From positions 688,671 through 752,670 of the forward strand of contig JAUCSD010000001.1 in assembly GCA_030445245.1 (NCBI GenBank): 64,000 bases of DNA, given 5' to 3'. The position numbers and the translations under genes were made by a program. Positions within the stretch are counted from its first letter, which is position 1; every line of letters begins with the position of its first letter. The notes beneath the pieces were generated by a model. It searched no databases. It was not told the DNA's origin and was given only the letters and a program-made list of their open reading frames with translations. Of this stretch, positions 26,917 to 35,499 are shown in pieces. The DNA is from Candidatus Saccharimonadota bacterium (GTDB lineage: Bacteria; Patescibacteriota; Saccharimonadia; Saccharimonadales; Saccharimonadaceae).

Positions 26917-27678
26917 TTAAAGCGCGAATAACGCGTTGGCGTTTGCGGAGGTAGCTGTCGCGATTTCTTCAAATGAAAGTCCACGAACTCGAGCATGATA
27001 CTCGGCTACGTTTTTCACAAACGCTGGCTCATTGACTTTACCACGTAATGGCGTTGGAGTCAAGAAAGGTGCGTCCGTTTCTAGAAGCAGTCTCTCGAGG
27101 GGAATTGTGTTAAACATTGCTTTTTGCGTCTTATCCTTAGTGAACGTACTGATTCCATTCACACCGACGTATAAACCACGCTGTAAACCAGCTTCAAGAT
27201 TCTTTTGCGTGTCTGTAAATGAGTGTAGCTCCCCACGAATCCCCGTGAAGTTATCAAATATCGGCCAAAAATCATCGAATGCCTCGCGGACATGGAAAAT
27301 AATCGGCAGATTATATTTGAGAGCCAGTTCAATTTGCGCCTGAAAGGCTTCAATTTGGAGATGACGGGGACTATGTGTGTAAAAATAATCGAGTCCAATT
27401 TCACCAACGGCGACAAGCTTATCGTCGACAGGCTTACTCGAACGTATAATACTTTCAACCTCAGTCCAGCCATCCTTTGTGTCATGAGGATGCACACCGA
27501 TAGACGCAAAGACTCTTTCATGCCTATTGGCAAAGTCGAGCGCTTCACGCGAGCTTTGCTCATTCGTGCCAACACAAATAAGCTTTTCGACGCCAGCGTG
27601 ATGCGCACGCTTCAATACATCAAGACTGTCGAGCGGATATGATGCTTCATGTATGTGACAATGTGTGTCAATCAACAT
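26917..27678 (-). CDS. tatD: TatD-family metal-dependent DNase
   Basis: This 253-residue TIM-barrel hydrolase shows all expected metal-binding motifs in order: DTHCHIH at the start, GEIGLDYFYTHSP, FHVREAFDDF, ELHSFTD and LLETDAPFLTP. TatD proteins are 3'-5' exonucleases or endonucleases linked to DNA repair and turnover. The start codon lies 2 nt after the metG stop, which indicates co-transcription with the synthetase. Confidence 0.93.
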   Translation of the reverse strand: MLIDTHCHIHEASYPLDSLDVLKRAHHAGVEKLICVGTNEQSSREALDFANRHERVFASIGVHPHDTKDGWTEVESIIRSSKPVDDKLVAVGEIGLDYFYTHSPRHLQIEAFQAQIELALKYNLPIIFHVREAFDDFWPIFDNFTGIRGELHSFTDTQKNLEAGLQRGLYVGVNGISTFTKDKTQKAMFNTIPLERLLLETDAPFLTPTPLRGKVNEPAFVKNVAEYHARVRGLSFEEIATATSANANALFAL

Positions 27679-27680
27679 TA

Positions 27681-29189
27681 TTACTTCTCAGGCGCAGAAG
27701 CGGTTTTTGGTGCACGAGGATCTTCAGAATGAAGGTAGACTTTCGGGAATAGCCCGCCAACCGTTTCGATAGGAACAATGACACCACTCGCAAAGATCCG
27801 CTTAATCGACTCGGCTGTTGATGGTAGGAGTGGTGTTAGCTGCTCAGCGACCTGCAGAAGTGTTCCAACTGACTGATTAAGTACTTCACCAAGGTGTGCT
27901 TCCGCTTCAGGATCAGCTTCACGTCTTTTAGCGATTTCCCAAGGTTTTACCATTTCAATATATTTATTCAGCCCACGAACTGAATCCCATATTTCTTCCA
28001 TCGCTACGTTAAATTTAAGGTCATGCATAGCATCGTAATACGGTTTCATATCATGATCACCCTTTGGCGCATCACCGATCACTCCACTTTGATAACGACT
28101 TACCATACTGGCAACACGCGAGACTAGGTTACCAAGATCGTTGCCAAGCTCGTTGTTGTAGGCGTTCTCAAACTTTTCCCAGGTGAAATCACCGTCATCA
28201 AGCGTTGGAATATGGCGGGAGAAGAAATAACGGAAGGCATCGACGCCATACTCATCAATGATCTGGTTCGGGTCGACTCCGTTACCAAGTGACTTACTTT
28301 GCTTTACGCCCCCCACATTGATGAAACCGTGCACCATTAATTTCTTTGGAAGTGGCAACTCAAGGCCAAGGAGCATGGCTGGCCAGATACCAGCGTGAAA
28401 ACGCAGTATGTCTTTACCAATTACCTGGACATCTGCAGGCCAATACTCTTCCCAACCTGCGCGATCCGGATAACCGAGTACCGTAATATAGTTAGAGAGC
28501 GCATCGAGCCATACGTACATTACCTGATCGGGATCACCCGGTACTGGTATACCCCAGCTAAGGTTTTTTCTCGGACGAGAAATACTAACATCTTGTAAGC
28601 CGTCTTTAATGAGTTCTAGGAATTCATTTTTTCGAAACTCAGGAACTATTTCCATGTGACCCGTAGTGATTGCCTCTCGAATTTGATCGGTAAATGCACT
28701 TGTTTTAAGGTAGTAGTTTTCCTCGCTTACGCGTTCATACGGCTTCTGATGATCTTCACAAATACCACCCGTCGCCTCCACTTCTTTATCCGTAAAAAAA
28801 GCTTCGTGTCCAACACAGTACCAACCCTCGTAACTACCCTTGTAGATGTACGGCTGTAGTTTCTGCCAGATGTATTGGACGGCACCTTCGTGGTGAGGTT
28901 CAGTCGTACGAATGAAATCAGTATACTGGGCGCCGATCTTTTTCATCATCATTTCAAAGTTACCGTACATTTTATCAGTGTAATCTTTAGGTGTCATGCC
29001 AAGTTCAGCAGCCTTAGCGGCAATTTTGTTACCATGCTCGTCGGTTCCTACTTGGAAACGAACCTCTTTGCCGTTTTGTTTCTGATAGCGAGCCCAGATA
29101 TCCGCCAAGAGATAACCAAGAGCGTGTCCAATATGCGGCGTACCATTGACGTAAGGAATTGCGGTTGTGATGTATAATTTTTTTCCCAT
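27681..29189 (-). CDS. metG: Methionyl-tRNA synthetase
   Basis: This 502-residue class I synthetase of the short type has YVNGTPHIGHALGYL (HIGH motif) near residue 15, the catalytic loop KQSKSLGNG (a variant of KMSKS) near 300 and a C-terminal anticodon-binding helix bundle. There is no appended tRNA-binding domain of the Trbp111 type. The gene is followed after 2 nt by tatD. TACACT lies about 12 nt upstream of the ATG. Confidence 0.96.
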   Translation of the reverse strand: MGKKLYITTAIPYVNGTPHIGHALGYLLADIWARYQKQNGKEVRFQVGTDEHGNKIAAKAAELGMTPKDYTDKMYGNFEMMMKKIGAQYTDFIRTTEPHHEGAVQYIWQKLQPYIYKGSYEGWYCVGHEAFFTDKEVEATGGICEDHQKPYERVSEENYYLKTSAFTDQIREAITTGHMEIVPEFRKNEFLELIKDGLQDVSISRPRKNLSWGIPVPGDPDQVMYVWLDALSNYITVLGYPDRAGWEEYWPADVQVIGKDILRFHAGIWPAMLLGLELPLPKKLMVHGFINVGGVKQSKSLGNGVDPNQIIDEYGVDAFRYFFSRHIPTLDDGDFTWEKFENAYNNELGNDLGNLVSRVASMVSRYQSGVIGDAPKGDHDMKPYYDAMHDLKFNVAMEEIWDSVRGLNKYIEMVKPWEIAKRREADPEAEAHLGEVLNQSVGTLLQVAEQLTPLLPSTAESIKRIFASGVIVPIETVGGLFPKVYLHSEDPRAPKTASAPEK

Positions 29190-29226
29190 AACTTACTTTC
29201 TAGTGTAACAGATTGATTAATGGTCT

Positions 29227-29952
29227 TTAAGAAGCAGGCTCACCCTGCTCGCGCATAACAGCTACAACCGTAAAACGACTATCGAGTGTCTTAGCACCTT
29301 TTAAAAATGCACTGTGTGAAAAATAGTCTGGATGAGTCGCCGTATCAACTTGGCTAACTTCTATACTGGCCGCTGGGACACCAGCTTCATGGAGCTGTTC
29401 AAGAATCGCTTCATGAATACCCTTATTCTCAAGGCGGTGGAGTTGATAGCTCTCCTTGCTAACGGTAGGACCTACCCATATTTTAAGAGCGAGTGGATCA
29501 CTGTCAAACTCACGTTGTAGGTATTCAACGCTTTTCTTACCACCCCCTATCTCAGTGCTTTGTCTTCCAAGATGTGAAACCATAAGAACTCGGTGCTTTG
29601 GGTCATAGATAACCGTAGGCGAGCAGTCGGCAACTGGGAGAAAAATGGCATGTCCAGGCTTTGTTGCTACGAGCGCATCACCAATAAGATCAGAATGTGG
29701 ACTGAGCATACCCTTCCCTTTTTGGTCATCGGTGAGTGTAACATATCGGGCGAAGTCCGTAACTCCCTCAAAGGATACCTGAACGAGCGTTGCGTCATCG
29801 ATCGCTACTCCCGCTTTTTCGAGAAATTGCTTACGATTGTTAAGGGCTGTGTGCGTTTCATCGTGTTTAAAAGACATATTCCCGTCTTGTGCCGAAGAAA
29901 GAGCCACAGTGACATCATCATCAAAGATGGTCGGCTGATCACTCGCTATCAT
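29227..29952 (-). CDS. Laccase-domain protein of the PgeF/YfiH family
   Basis: This 241-residue protein of the DUF152 or multicopper-oxidase-like family is now known in part as purine nucleoside phosphorylase or peptidoglycan editing factor. The cysteine motif VADCSP and the histidine of VSHLGRQ are present, and HPDYFSH sits near the C-terminus. The usual first histidine (QVHG) reads QVSFEG here, so one zinc ligand may be missing. The gene overlaps rsmA by 4 nt (ATGA). Function is uncertain because of the altered metal site. Confidence 0.82.
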   Translation of the reverse strand: MIASDQPTIFDDDVTVALSSAQDGNMSFKHDETHTALNNRKQFLEKAGVAIDDATLVQVSFEGVTDFARYVTLTDDQKGKGMLSPHSDLIGDALVATKPGHAIFLPVADCSPTVIYDPKHRVLMVSHLGRQSTEIGGGKKSVEYLQREFDSDPLALKIWVGPTVSKESYQLHRLENKGIHEAILEQLHEAGVPAASIEVSQVDTATHPDYFSHSAFLKGAKTLDSRFTVVAVMREQGEPAS

Positions 29953-30722
29953 TTAATCTGCCTCGTGAGGTTAACCCAATCATCGAGTGATAAACTTTCA
30001 GCTCGAGCGTTCGGATCAATACCAGCCGCAATAAGATACGTTTCAGCCTGAACAGTTGGGATGCTCAAGCCTCCCGAAAGGCTACTCCGTAGTTTTTTAC
30101 GTTTGGATGAAAAACCCGCTTTAACCGCACGAAAAAAGTCCTTCTCAGCTACGTCCGTAAGGTATGGTTGAGCGCGCGTCTTAAATATAACCACTTGAGA
30201 ATCAACCTTTGGAGGTGGTGTAAATAGCGCTGCCGGTACGATCTCACCAAGGGTTACATCGGCGAAAATCTGTGCACTGATTGCAAGAATACTCATATCC
30301 CCAGGTCGAGCAGCAAGGCGTTGAGCGACTTCTTTTTGAACAAGGAGAACTGCAATCGATGGTTTATTACTGCTCGTCATAAGAAGTTGGACGATTTTAC
30401 TCGTAATGTAATAGGGAACGTTGGCAACAACTTTGTATCCTGACGGTAGATCAGAAAGGTCAAATGCTAGGATATCACTTCGGACTACTTCGAGATTTTT
30501 ACCGGGAAATTGCGCTGGTAGCTTGCGCGCCAGTTCTTCATCAAATTCAACCGCTACAACGCGTTCGCTACGACGAAGTAACTCACTCGTAAGCGTACCG
30601 AGTCCAGGACCGATCTCAAGAACCGTATCACTTTCATTAAGTTCTGCACAGTCAGCGATATGAGCAAGCACGCCACGATCACGTAGCCAATGCTGACCGA
30701 GAGATTTTTTAGGTGTTACCAT
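29949..30722 (-). CDS. rsmA: 16S rRNA dimethyladenosine transferase
   Basis: This 257-residue KsgA-type methyltransferase has GQHWLRD at the start, the SAM-binding VLEIGPGLGTLTSELL and the catalytic NVPYYITSKIV (NxPY type). It dimethylates two adjacent adenines in helix 45 of 16S rRNA. The ATG at 30722 overlaps the rpfB stop (TAATG), so this start is preferred to an upstream in-frame ATG inside rpfB. Confidence 0.95.
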   Translation of the reverse strand: MVTPKKSLGQHWLRDRGVLAHIADCAELNESDTVLEIGPGLGTLTSELLRRSERVVAVEFDEELARKLPAQFPGKNLEVVRSDILAFDLSDLPSGYKVVANVPYYITSKIVQLLMTSSNKPSIAVLLVQKEVAQRLAARPGDMSILAISAQIFADVTLGEIVPAALFTPPPKVDSQVVIFKTRAQPYLTDVAEKDFFRAVKAGFSSKRKKLRSSLSGGLSIPTVQAETYLIAAGIDPNARAESLSLDDWVNLTRQIK

Positions 30723-31873
30723 TAGCGATAAGTATCTGGCAAGTTTTTGCCACAATTAGGCCAAGGCTGCCAGCCTCGACGTACGTATAAGTTTCGTGCC
30801 GCCTGATCTTGTTGAGCAGGTGTTGCATTGCCAAATTGAGCTCCTTCAGGAGCTGACGCCGCCCATGTATTTTGATTGAACTGGTATGCACCATAATATG
30901 GACCGGCAGGATTCATACTATTATATCCACCTTCGCAACTACGTAGTTTTGCAAGAGCTGCGGCAAAATCACCACTAAAATCAGGCTTAGCGCCAACTAC
31001 TTCAACTTGTTTTTTAGGTTCTTTAGTTACAACGCTTTGAATTTCGGCACGGTTCACTTGTACACCGTTTTTCATTTCAACTTCGTACGTCACTGTTTTC
31101 TTCCCGGTTTCACCAGCTGTGGTTACATTATGATATCCTACTGGCTGATCAGCATCTTGAACTTTTTCCGTTTCAAAAGCAATGTCCTGTTCTTCAGTGG
31201 CCGTTTGTTTGCCGTTACGCCACAACTCCACTTCCATGCCTGCTTGCATGTTTGCCGTTACAGAAACATTGAGTGTATCATTACCACCTAACACAATATT
31301 TTTGTCCTTAAGCATATCGCCTACCGTCTTCTTCTGGGTATAAACGGTTGTTTTTGTACCATAGAGTACAAGCGTAAAAGGAGTGGCACGTGAGATCGTT
31401 AGTTGCACGCCAGCACCATCGGCAACCATATTCGCACTAGCAGCCATGGTGACCTTGTCTTCATCTTGCAACGTAATATTTGCCTGTTCAGCGATTTGCT
31501 TAGGAGTCTGATACGACGACATAACCTTTTGACGAATAGCACCATCAATAATCGTCACTGGTCGAGCTCGATAGACGTTTACTTCATAGTGACTCGCGAC
31601 AAGTGGCGCATCGATACCTGGCTCTACGCGATCATTTGGGTCAAGTTCGATCGAAGCCTCACTAAATGCCGCCCGAAGCGTTGTCGAATGAGTCAGTACA
31701 CTGCGCTCAGTACCACGATCATGTATCGTAATAAGTCGCTCACCACCAGATGGACGCGTTGAAGCGGCGTCGGTACGCACGGCAAAAATAATAACAATAA
31801 AAACTACAAGCAAACTAAATGCTGCAATCACGAATGCGCGTGGCGTGGATGATCTTTTAGTTAGACTGTTCAT
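30722..31873 (-). CDS. rpfB: Resuscitation-promoting factor RpfB-like muralytic protein
   Basis: This protein of about 383 residues has a membrane anchor or signal segment near residues 15-35 and several DUF348 repeats (SVLTHSTTLRAAFSEASIEL; QTPKQIAEQANITLQDEDKV; KKTVGDMLKDKNIVL). A G5 domain follows (about 225-300), then a C-terminal lysozyme-like Rpf domain whose catalytic glutamate is in RSCEGGYNSMNPAGPYYGAYQF. Such proteins cut peptidoglycan and wake dormant actinobacteria. The ATG at 31873 is preferred; a GTG 15 nt upstream is possible. The message starts after a TATAAT box with a leader. It overlaps rsmA, an arrangement also seen in actinobacteria, where rpfB precedes ksgA. Confidence 0.92.
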   Translation of the reverse strand: MNSLTKRSSTPRAFVIAAFSLLVVFIVIIFAVRTDAASTRPSGGERLITIHDRGTERSVLTHSTTLRAAFSEASIELDPNDRVEPGIDAPLVASHYEVNVYRARPVTIIDGAIRQKVMSSYQTPKQIAEQANITLQDEDKVTMAASANMVADGAGVQLTISRATPFTLVLYGTKTTVYTQKKTVGDMLKDKNIVLGGNDTLNVSVTANMQAGMEVELWRNGKQTATEEQDIAFETEKVQDADQPVGYHNVTTAGETGKKTVTYEVEMKNGVQVNRAEIQSVVTKEPKKQVEVVGAKPDFSGDFAAALAKLRSCEGGYNSMNPAGPYYGAYQFNQNTWAASAPEGAQFGNATPAQQDQAARNLYVRRGWQPWPNCGKNLPDTYR

Positions 31874-31986
31874 AAAATAAGGTAACACCTCGAGTGTCCC
31901 GTGAAGAAATTATACCAAATATATGTAGGTTTGGATAGTTTCTACCCCTTCGTAATGAAGGTAGCTTCACTACCACACTATGACAA

Positions 31987-32026
31987 AGCCCCACACCATC
32001 CGCAGATTGACGGACGATGCGGGGCT
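31987..32026 (-). terminator. Probable terminator of the small cysteine-containing protein unit
   Basis: AGCCCC..CATCCG pairs with CGGA.GATG..GGGGCT; on the minus strand only three T follow, so its efficiency is uncertain. Confidence 0.45.
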
Positions 32027-32183
32027 CGCGAATCACGTAAGGCTCAGGCCTTCAGCCGATATAGCCTTCCACCGACCCTGTCGATATTCGCGTTTTTTGT
32101 TGTCGAGCCATGATCAAGCGGACAAGGTGGCCGGATGGAAGCTTCGCGTCACTCGACGTAACACCAGTTTTGATTTCTTCCCG

Positions 32184-32447
32184 TCAGCGTACATTCTCAT
32201 TGGGAAGAGGAACGGGGATGTTTACCCGATACTCTCTACCCTTATGGCGGTAGATATCTGCCTTCGCATCACGGAAAGGCCCATGCCTTCCACAACTCGG
32301 TCGGGGATTGAGTGAGCTCCTTGAGACCCTGATGAAGGGACATTGCCGAGGTGTCTGGCACGTGCAGTAGTAGGCGTGAGCCACGAAACTGCCCCGCGGC
32401 CTGTCTACTTCCGTCAACTCAAGCAACTGGACAACAGTTCCTATCAT
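32184..32447 (-). CDS. Small cysteine-containing protein, GC-rich islet
   Basis: This 87-residue hypothetical protein starts MIGTVVQLLEL and holds four cysteines (CTC, QCPF, PSCG), which suggests metal binding or disulfides. It ends in a polar, basic segment. The start chosen at 32447 has GGAGG at 7-nt spacing, and a TTGACA promoter lies upstream. Codon use is rich in CGG, CCC, AGG and GTC, unlike the neighbours, so transfer from a GC-rich organism is plausible. No domain is recognised, and it could be a non-coding transcript instead. The stretch 32027-32183 downstream contains only a 19-codon open frame (32052-32111) without a ribosome binding site. Confidence 0.45.
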   Translation of the reverse strand: MIGTVVQLLELTEVDRPRGSFVAHAYYCTCQTPRQCPFIRVSRSSLNPRPSCGRHGPFRDAKADIYRHKGREYRVNIPVPLPNENVR

Positions 32448-32483
32448 AAGAACGCCTCCAAGACCAATAGTACCGACCATTAC

Positions 32484-32512
32484 ATAGTCGTATGAGAATT
32501 AGAAAATGTCAA
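32484..32512 (-). promoter_or_regulatory. Promoter of the small cysteine-containing protein gene
   Basis: TTGACA, a 17-nt spacer and a weak GACTAT on the minus strand predict a start near 32476. That is downstream of the first possible ATG at 32480, which supports the start at 32447. Confidence 0.5.
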
Positions 32513-32537
32513 TCGATAATCTCGACGAGGAACGTCG

Positions 32538-33272
32538 CTAAACTTGTTTGTATTTCTGAGCGAAGGCCCTTAAGACAAGTGGAGCGTATGATAGATCCGC
32601 CGACAGAGCACCACTGATCACCTTGTCAGCATCTTCCGGTGGAAAATAACCAGCATTCTTATAAATACCCACCCGTACACGCAATCCGTTCATATCAAGT
32701 TCGGGATGAAACTGCGTAACATACAGATTCTTCTTAACGCGGAACATCTGCATCGGGCACATCGGTGATGAGGCCAAATGAACAGCCCCTGGTGGTAGTG
32801 ACTCACAGGCTTCCTTGTGTCCAACGATAGCCTCGAATGTATCTGGTATGTCAGCGAGCAGTGGATCATTTCGACCGTCGGTAGTTAACGAGATCAGTAC
32901 CGGCGCGACAGGCTCGGCGTATGTACGTGAGATAGTGCCACCGAGCAGCTTACCTAATGTTCCAATGCCATAACATGCACCGAAAAAAGGGAAATCTCTC
33001 GCAATTAACACGGGAAGTAACCGAGCAAAATCAGCCTCGACTCTCTTCTGGGTATCAGACTTCGTTTCTTCTGGATCGCTCGTGTTATATGGGCCACCGC
33101 CAACAATAATGCCCGAGTAGCGATCAAGATTAATTTCGGGAAGCGGAGCTGCTTCAACGCGGAAACGCTCGAGTTGGCTAGAACTCAGACCTGACGCCGC
33201 TAAAAATCCTGCATATTCATTATCTGAAGCGGCATCTTCAGGCCTCGACTGAAGTAATAAAAAAGGTTTCAT
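32538..33272 (-). CDS. Class I glutamine amidotransferase (GMP-synthase-like)
   Basis: This 244-residue stand-alone GATase1 domain shows IIVGGGPYNTSDPEE, the nucleophile cysteine in FFGACYGIGTLGKLLGG and the HxE pair in TQFHPELD. It would release ammonia from glutamine or act as a gamma-glutamyl hydrolase. No synthetase partner is adjacent, so the acceptor is unknown. It resembles YfeJ-like orphan amidotransferases. A TATAGT/TATAAA box lies just before the ATG. Confidence 0.88.
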   Translation of the reverse strand: MKPFLLLQSRPEDAASDNEYAGFLAASGLSSSQLERFRVEAAPLPEINLDRYSGIIVGGGPYNTSDPEETKSDTQKRVEADFARLLPVLIARDFPFFGACYGIGTLGKLLGGTISRTYAEPVAPVLISLTTDGRNDPLLADIPDTFEAIVGHKEACESLPPGAVHLASSPMCPMQMFRVKKNLYVTQFHPELDMNGLRVRVGIYKNAGYFPPEDADKVISGALSADLSYAPLVLRAFAQKYKQV

Positions 33273-33323
33273 TATCTTTATACTATACGATATTTTTGAG
33301 TCTGTGTGCAGAAGGTGTGTAAG

Positions 33324-35441
33324 TTACAATTTTTCAAGTCGAGCATATTCGACATTGAGTTTTTTCGTTTGTCCACTAGAAAATCGAACTGTCACGGCCA
33401 TGCCATCGATGTCAATTACCTCACCGACACCAAACTGCGATGAGCGGACACCATCGCCAATATCAAAATCAGGCAAATCACTAAATTCATTATATTCTGC
33501 CGAAGCACGCGTGTTGAATGAGGGAGAAGGCGCCATAACGATCTCGTGTCCCATGTCTGCCAGAAATCGTGATGCAGGATTATAGCCCCGTTGACCGAAC
33601 TGCAAACGACTCTGCGCATAGCTGAGATGTAGCTCCTGTCGCGCACGGGTCATCCCTACGTAACAAAGCCGACGTTCCTCCTCGAGTTCATTTGGGCCAC
33701 CTTCAGCAGCACGAGTGGTTGGGAATATACCCTCTTCGAGTCCTACCATAAATACCACAGGGAATTCGAGACCCTTTGCGGCGTGAATTGTCATGAGCGT
33801 TACCTTTTGATCGGTACTGCTCGTATCGGCACTCGACATTAAGGCAACTTCCTCGAGAAAATCCGGTAACGTTGCGAACGACTTGCCGTCGGAAATTAAG
33901 GCACCAATGTTAGCTTCACGCTCTTCGGCCTGTGGCGTGCCATCAAGAATGTAGTCGCGGTAACTAGTTCTATCGATCAATGTCTCAATGATATCGCTTG
34001 GCGAGACATCGGATTGCAGTTTTGCTTGTAAATTCCGTAAAAGCTCCCCGAGACGCGCAAGAGCTATTCTGGCTCGAGGCGTTAGACTGCTCGTCTGCTC
34101 GACGTTCACCAAGCTGGAGATAATGTCCAAGCCACTATTTGCCTGCCATGTTAAGAACTTCTCAAGACTTGTCGCACCAATTCCACGTGCAGGCACGTTA
34201 ACAATCCGGCTGAAGCTCATGCGATCATTTGGCTGATATAACAAACGTAAGTAGGCGATTATATCCTTAATCTCTTTGCGATCATAAAAACGAACGCCAC
34301 CAATGATTTGATACGGAACATGTTGCTGCAATAGAGCGCGCTCTAGCGTGTAGCTCTGTGAGTTCATGCGGTAGAGTACAGCAAAATCACCATACTGACG
34401 AGCGCCCATACCCACCTGGGTGTCAACTCGATTCGCGACTAGGAATGCCTCTTCAGCTTCATCGTAAACAGCATGGACTTGCACGGGTAGTCCTGGTGGT
34501 TCGGCTGTCCAAAGTTCCTTTTCTGAACGCTGGGTGTTTTTAGTGATTACCTTATGGGCAGCTTCCAGGATAGCACCGGTACTGCGGTAGTTTTGCTCAA
34601 GTTTAATAACTTTAGCGCCCTTGAAGTCACGCTCGAAATTAAGAATATTAGTAAAGTCAGCTCCACGCCAGCTATAGATCGATTGCCAGTCATCACCAAC
34701 CACGCAAATGTTACGCGTCTCACCAACCAAGCTTTTAACAATGGCGTATTGCGCCGCGTTTGTGTCCTGATACTCGTCGATCAAAATGTGTTTGAAGTGC
34801 GATCGCCACTTAACCCGCACTTCAGGCTGATCACGAAAGAGACGCACAGTCTCAATGAGTAGATCATCAAAATCGAGTGCGCCAGCTTCAATACGCATCT
34901 TTTCATAGCGTGAGTAGATTTTTGCAACCTCTTTTTGAAAAGGATAATTTGCCGATAGCTCATAGTCCTCAGGATTTATCAGTTCGTTCTTTGCACCGGA
35001 AATGGCGCTGCTAACCGCTCGCGGTTTAATTTGCTTATCGGTAATCGAGAGCTGCTTCATAGCCTGCTTAATGAGTCCCTGGCGGTCATCCTCATCATAA
35101 ATAACATAATTGGGCGAAATACCAATCTTATCACCGTCCATCCTTAGTAAGCGTACGCAAATACCGTGGAATGTTCCCATCCATGGCATAAAATTACGAG
35201 ACGCTCCGTCCTGGCCCAGCAAATGGCCCAGACGTTCACGCATTTCACGCGCCGCTTTGTTGGTGAATGTGACGGCGAGAATTTCATTTGGCCAGATATT
35301 CTCATGCGAGATGAGATACCCAATACGATGGGTAAGTGTTTTCGTCTTGCCACTACCAGCGCCAGCAAGTATCAAAAGAGGTCCGGACGTCGTTTTCACC
35401 GCGTCGGCCTGCGCGGGATTAAGGTCTTTTAATAAATCCAT
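33324..35441 (-). CDS. pcrA: UvrD/PcrA-type DNA helicase
   Basis: This 705-residue SF1A helicase has the Q motif LNPAQADAV, Walker A (LAGAGSGKTKTLTHRI), DEYQDTNAAQY (motif II), VVGDDWQSIYSWRGAD, LEQNYRST, VTLMTIHAAKGLEFPVVF and VGMTRARQELHL. A short C-terminal domain (VRSSQFGVGEVIDIDGMAVTVRF) resembles the PcrA tail that contacts RNA polymerase. It unwinds DNA 3' to 5' in repair and replication-conflict removal. TATAAT at 35449-35454 lies 7 nt before the ATG. Confidence 0.96.
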   Translation of the reverse strand: MDLLKDLNPAQADAVKTTSGPLLILAGAGSGKTKTLTHRIGYLISHENIWPNEILAVTFTNKAAREMRERLGHLLGQDGASRNFMPWMGTFHGICVRLLRMDGDKIGISPNYVIYDEDDRQGLIKQAMKQLSITDKQIKPRAVSSAISGAKNELINPEDYELSANYPFQKEVAKIYSRYEKMRIEAGALDFDDLLIETVRLFRDQPEVRVKWRSHFKHILIDEYQDTNAAQYAIVKSLVGETRNICVVGDDWQSIYSWRGADFTNILNFERDFKGAKVIKLEQNYRSTGAILEAAHKVITKNTQRSEKELWTAEPPGLPVQVHAVYDEAEEAFLVANRVDTQVGMGARQYGDFAVLYRMNSQSYTLERALLQQHVPYQIIGGVRFYDRKEIKDIIAYLRLLYQPNDRMSFSRIVNVPARGIGATSLEKFLTWQANSGLDIISSLVNVEQTSSLTPRARIALARLGELLRNLQAKLQSDVSPSDIIETLIDRTSYRDYILDGTPQAEEREANIGALISDGKSFATLPDFLEEVALMSSADTSSTDQKVTLMTIHAAKGLEFPVVFMVGLEEGIFPTTRAAEGGPNELEEERRLCYVGMTRARQELHLSYAQSRLQFGQRGYNPASRFLADMGHEIVMAPSPSFNTRASAEYNEFSDLPDFDIGDGVRSSQFGVGEVIDIDGMAVTVRFSSGQTKKLNVEYARLEKL

Positions 35442-35499
35442 TGACTCTATTATACCTAAGTATGAGACTTATTTCTGCTGCATTTATGGCAACAGGCTA

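Noticed and set aside
32052-32111. A 19-codon open frame (MARQQKTRISTG...) downstream of the small cysteine-containing gene
   Set aside because: No ribosome binding site and a length easily reached by chance; mentioned only because it lies in the same transcript.
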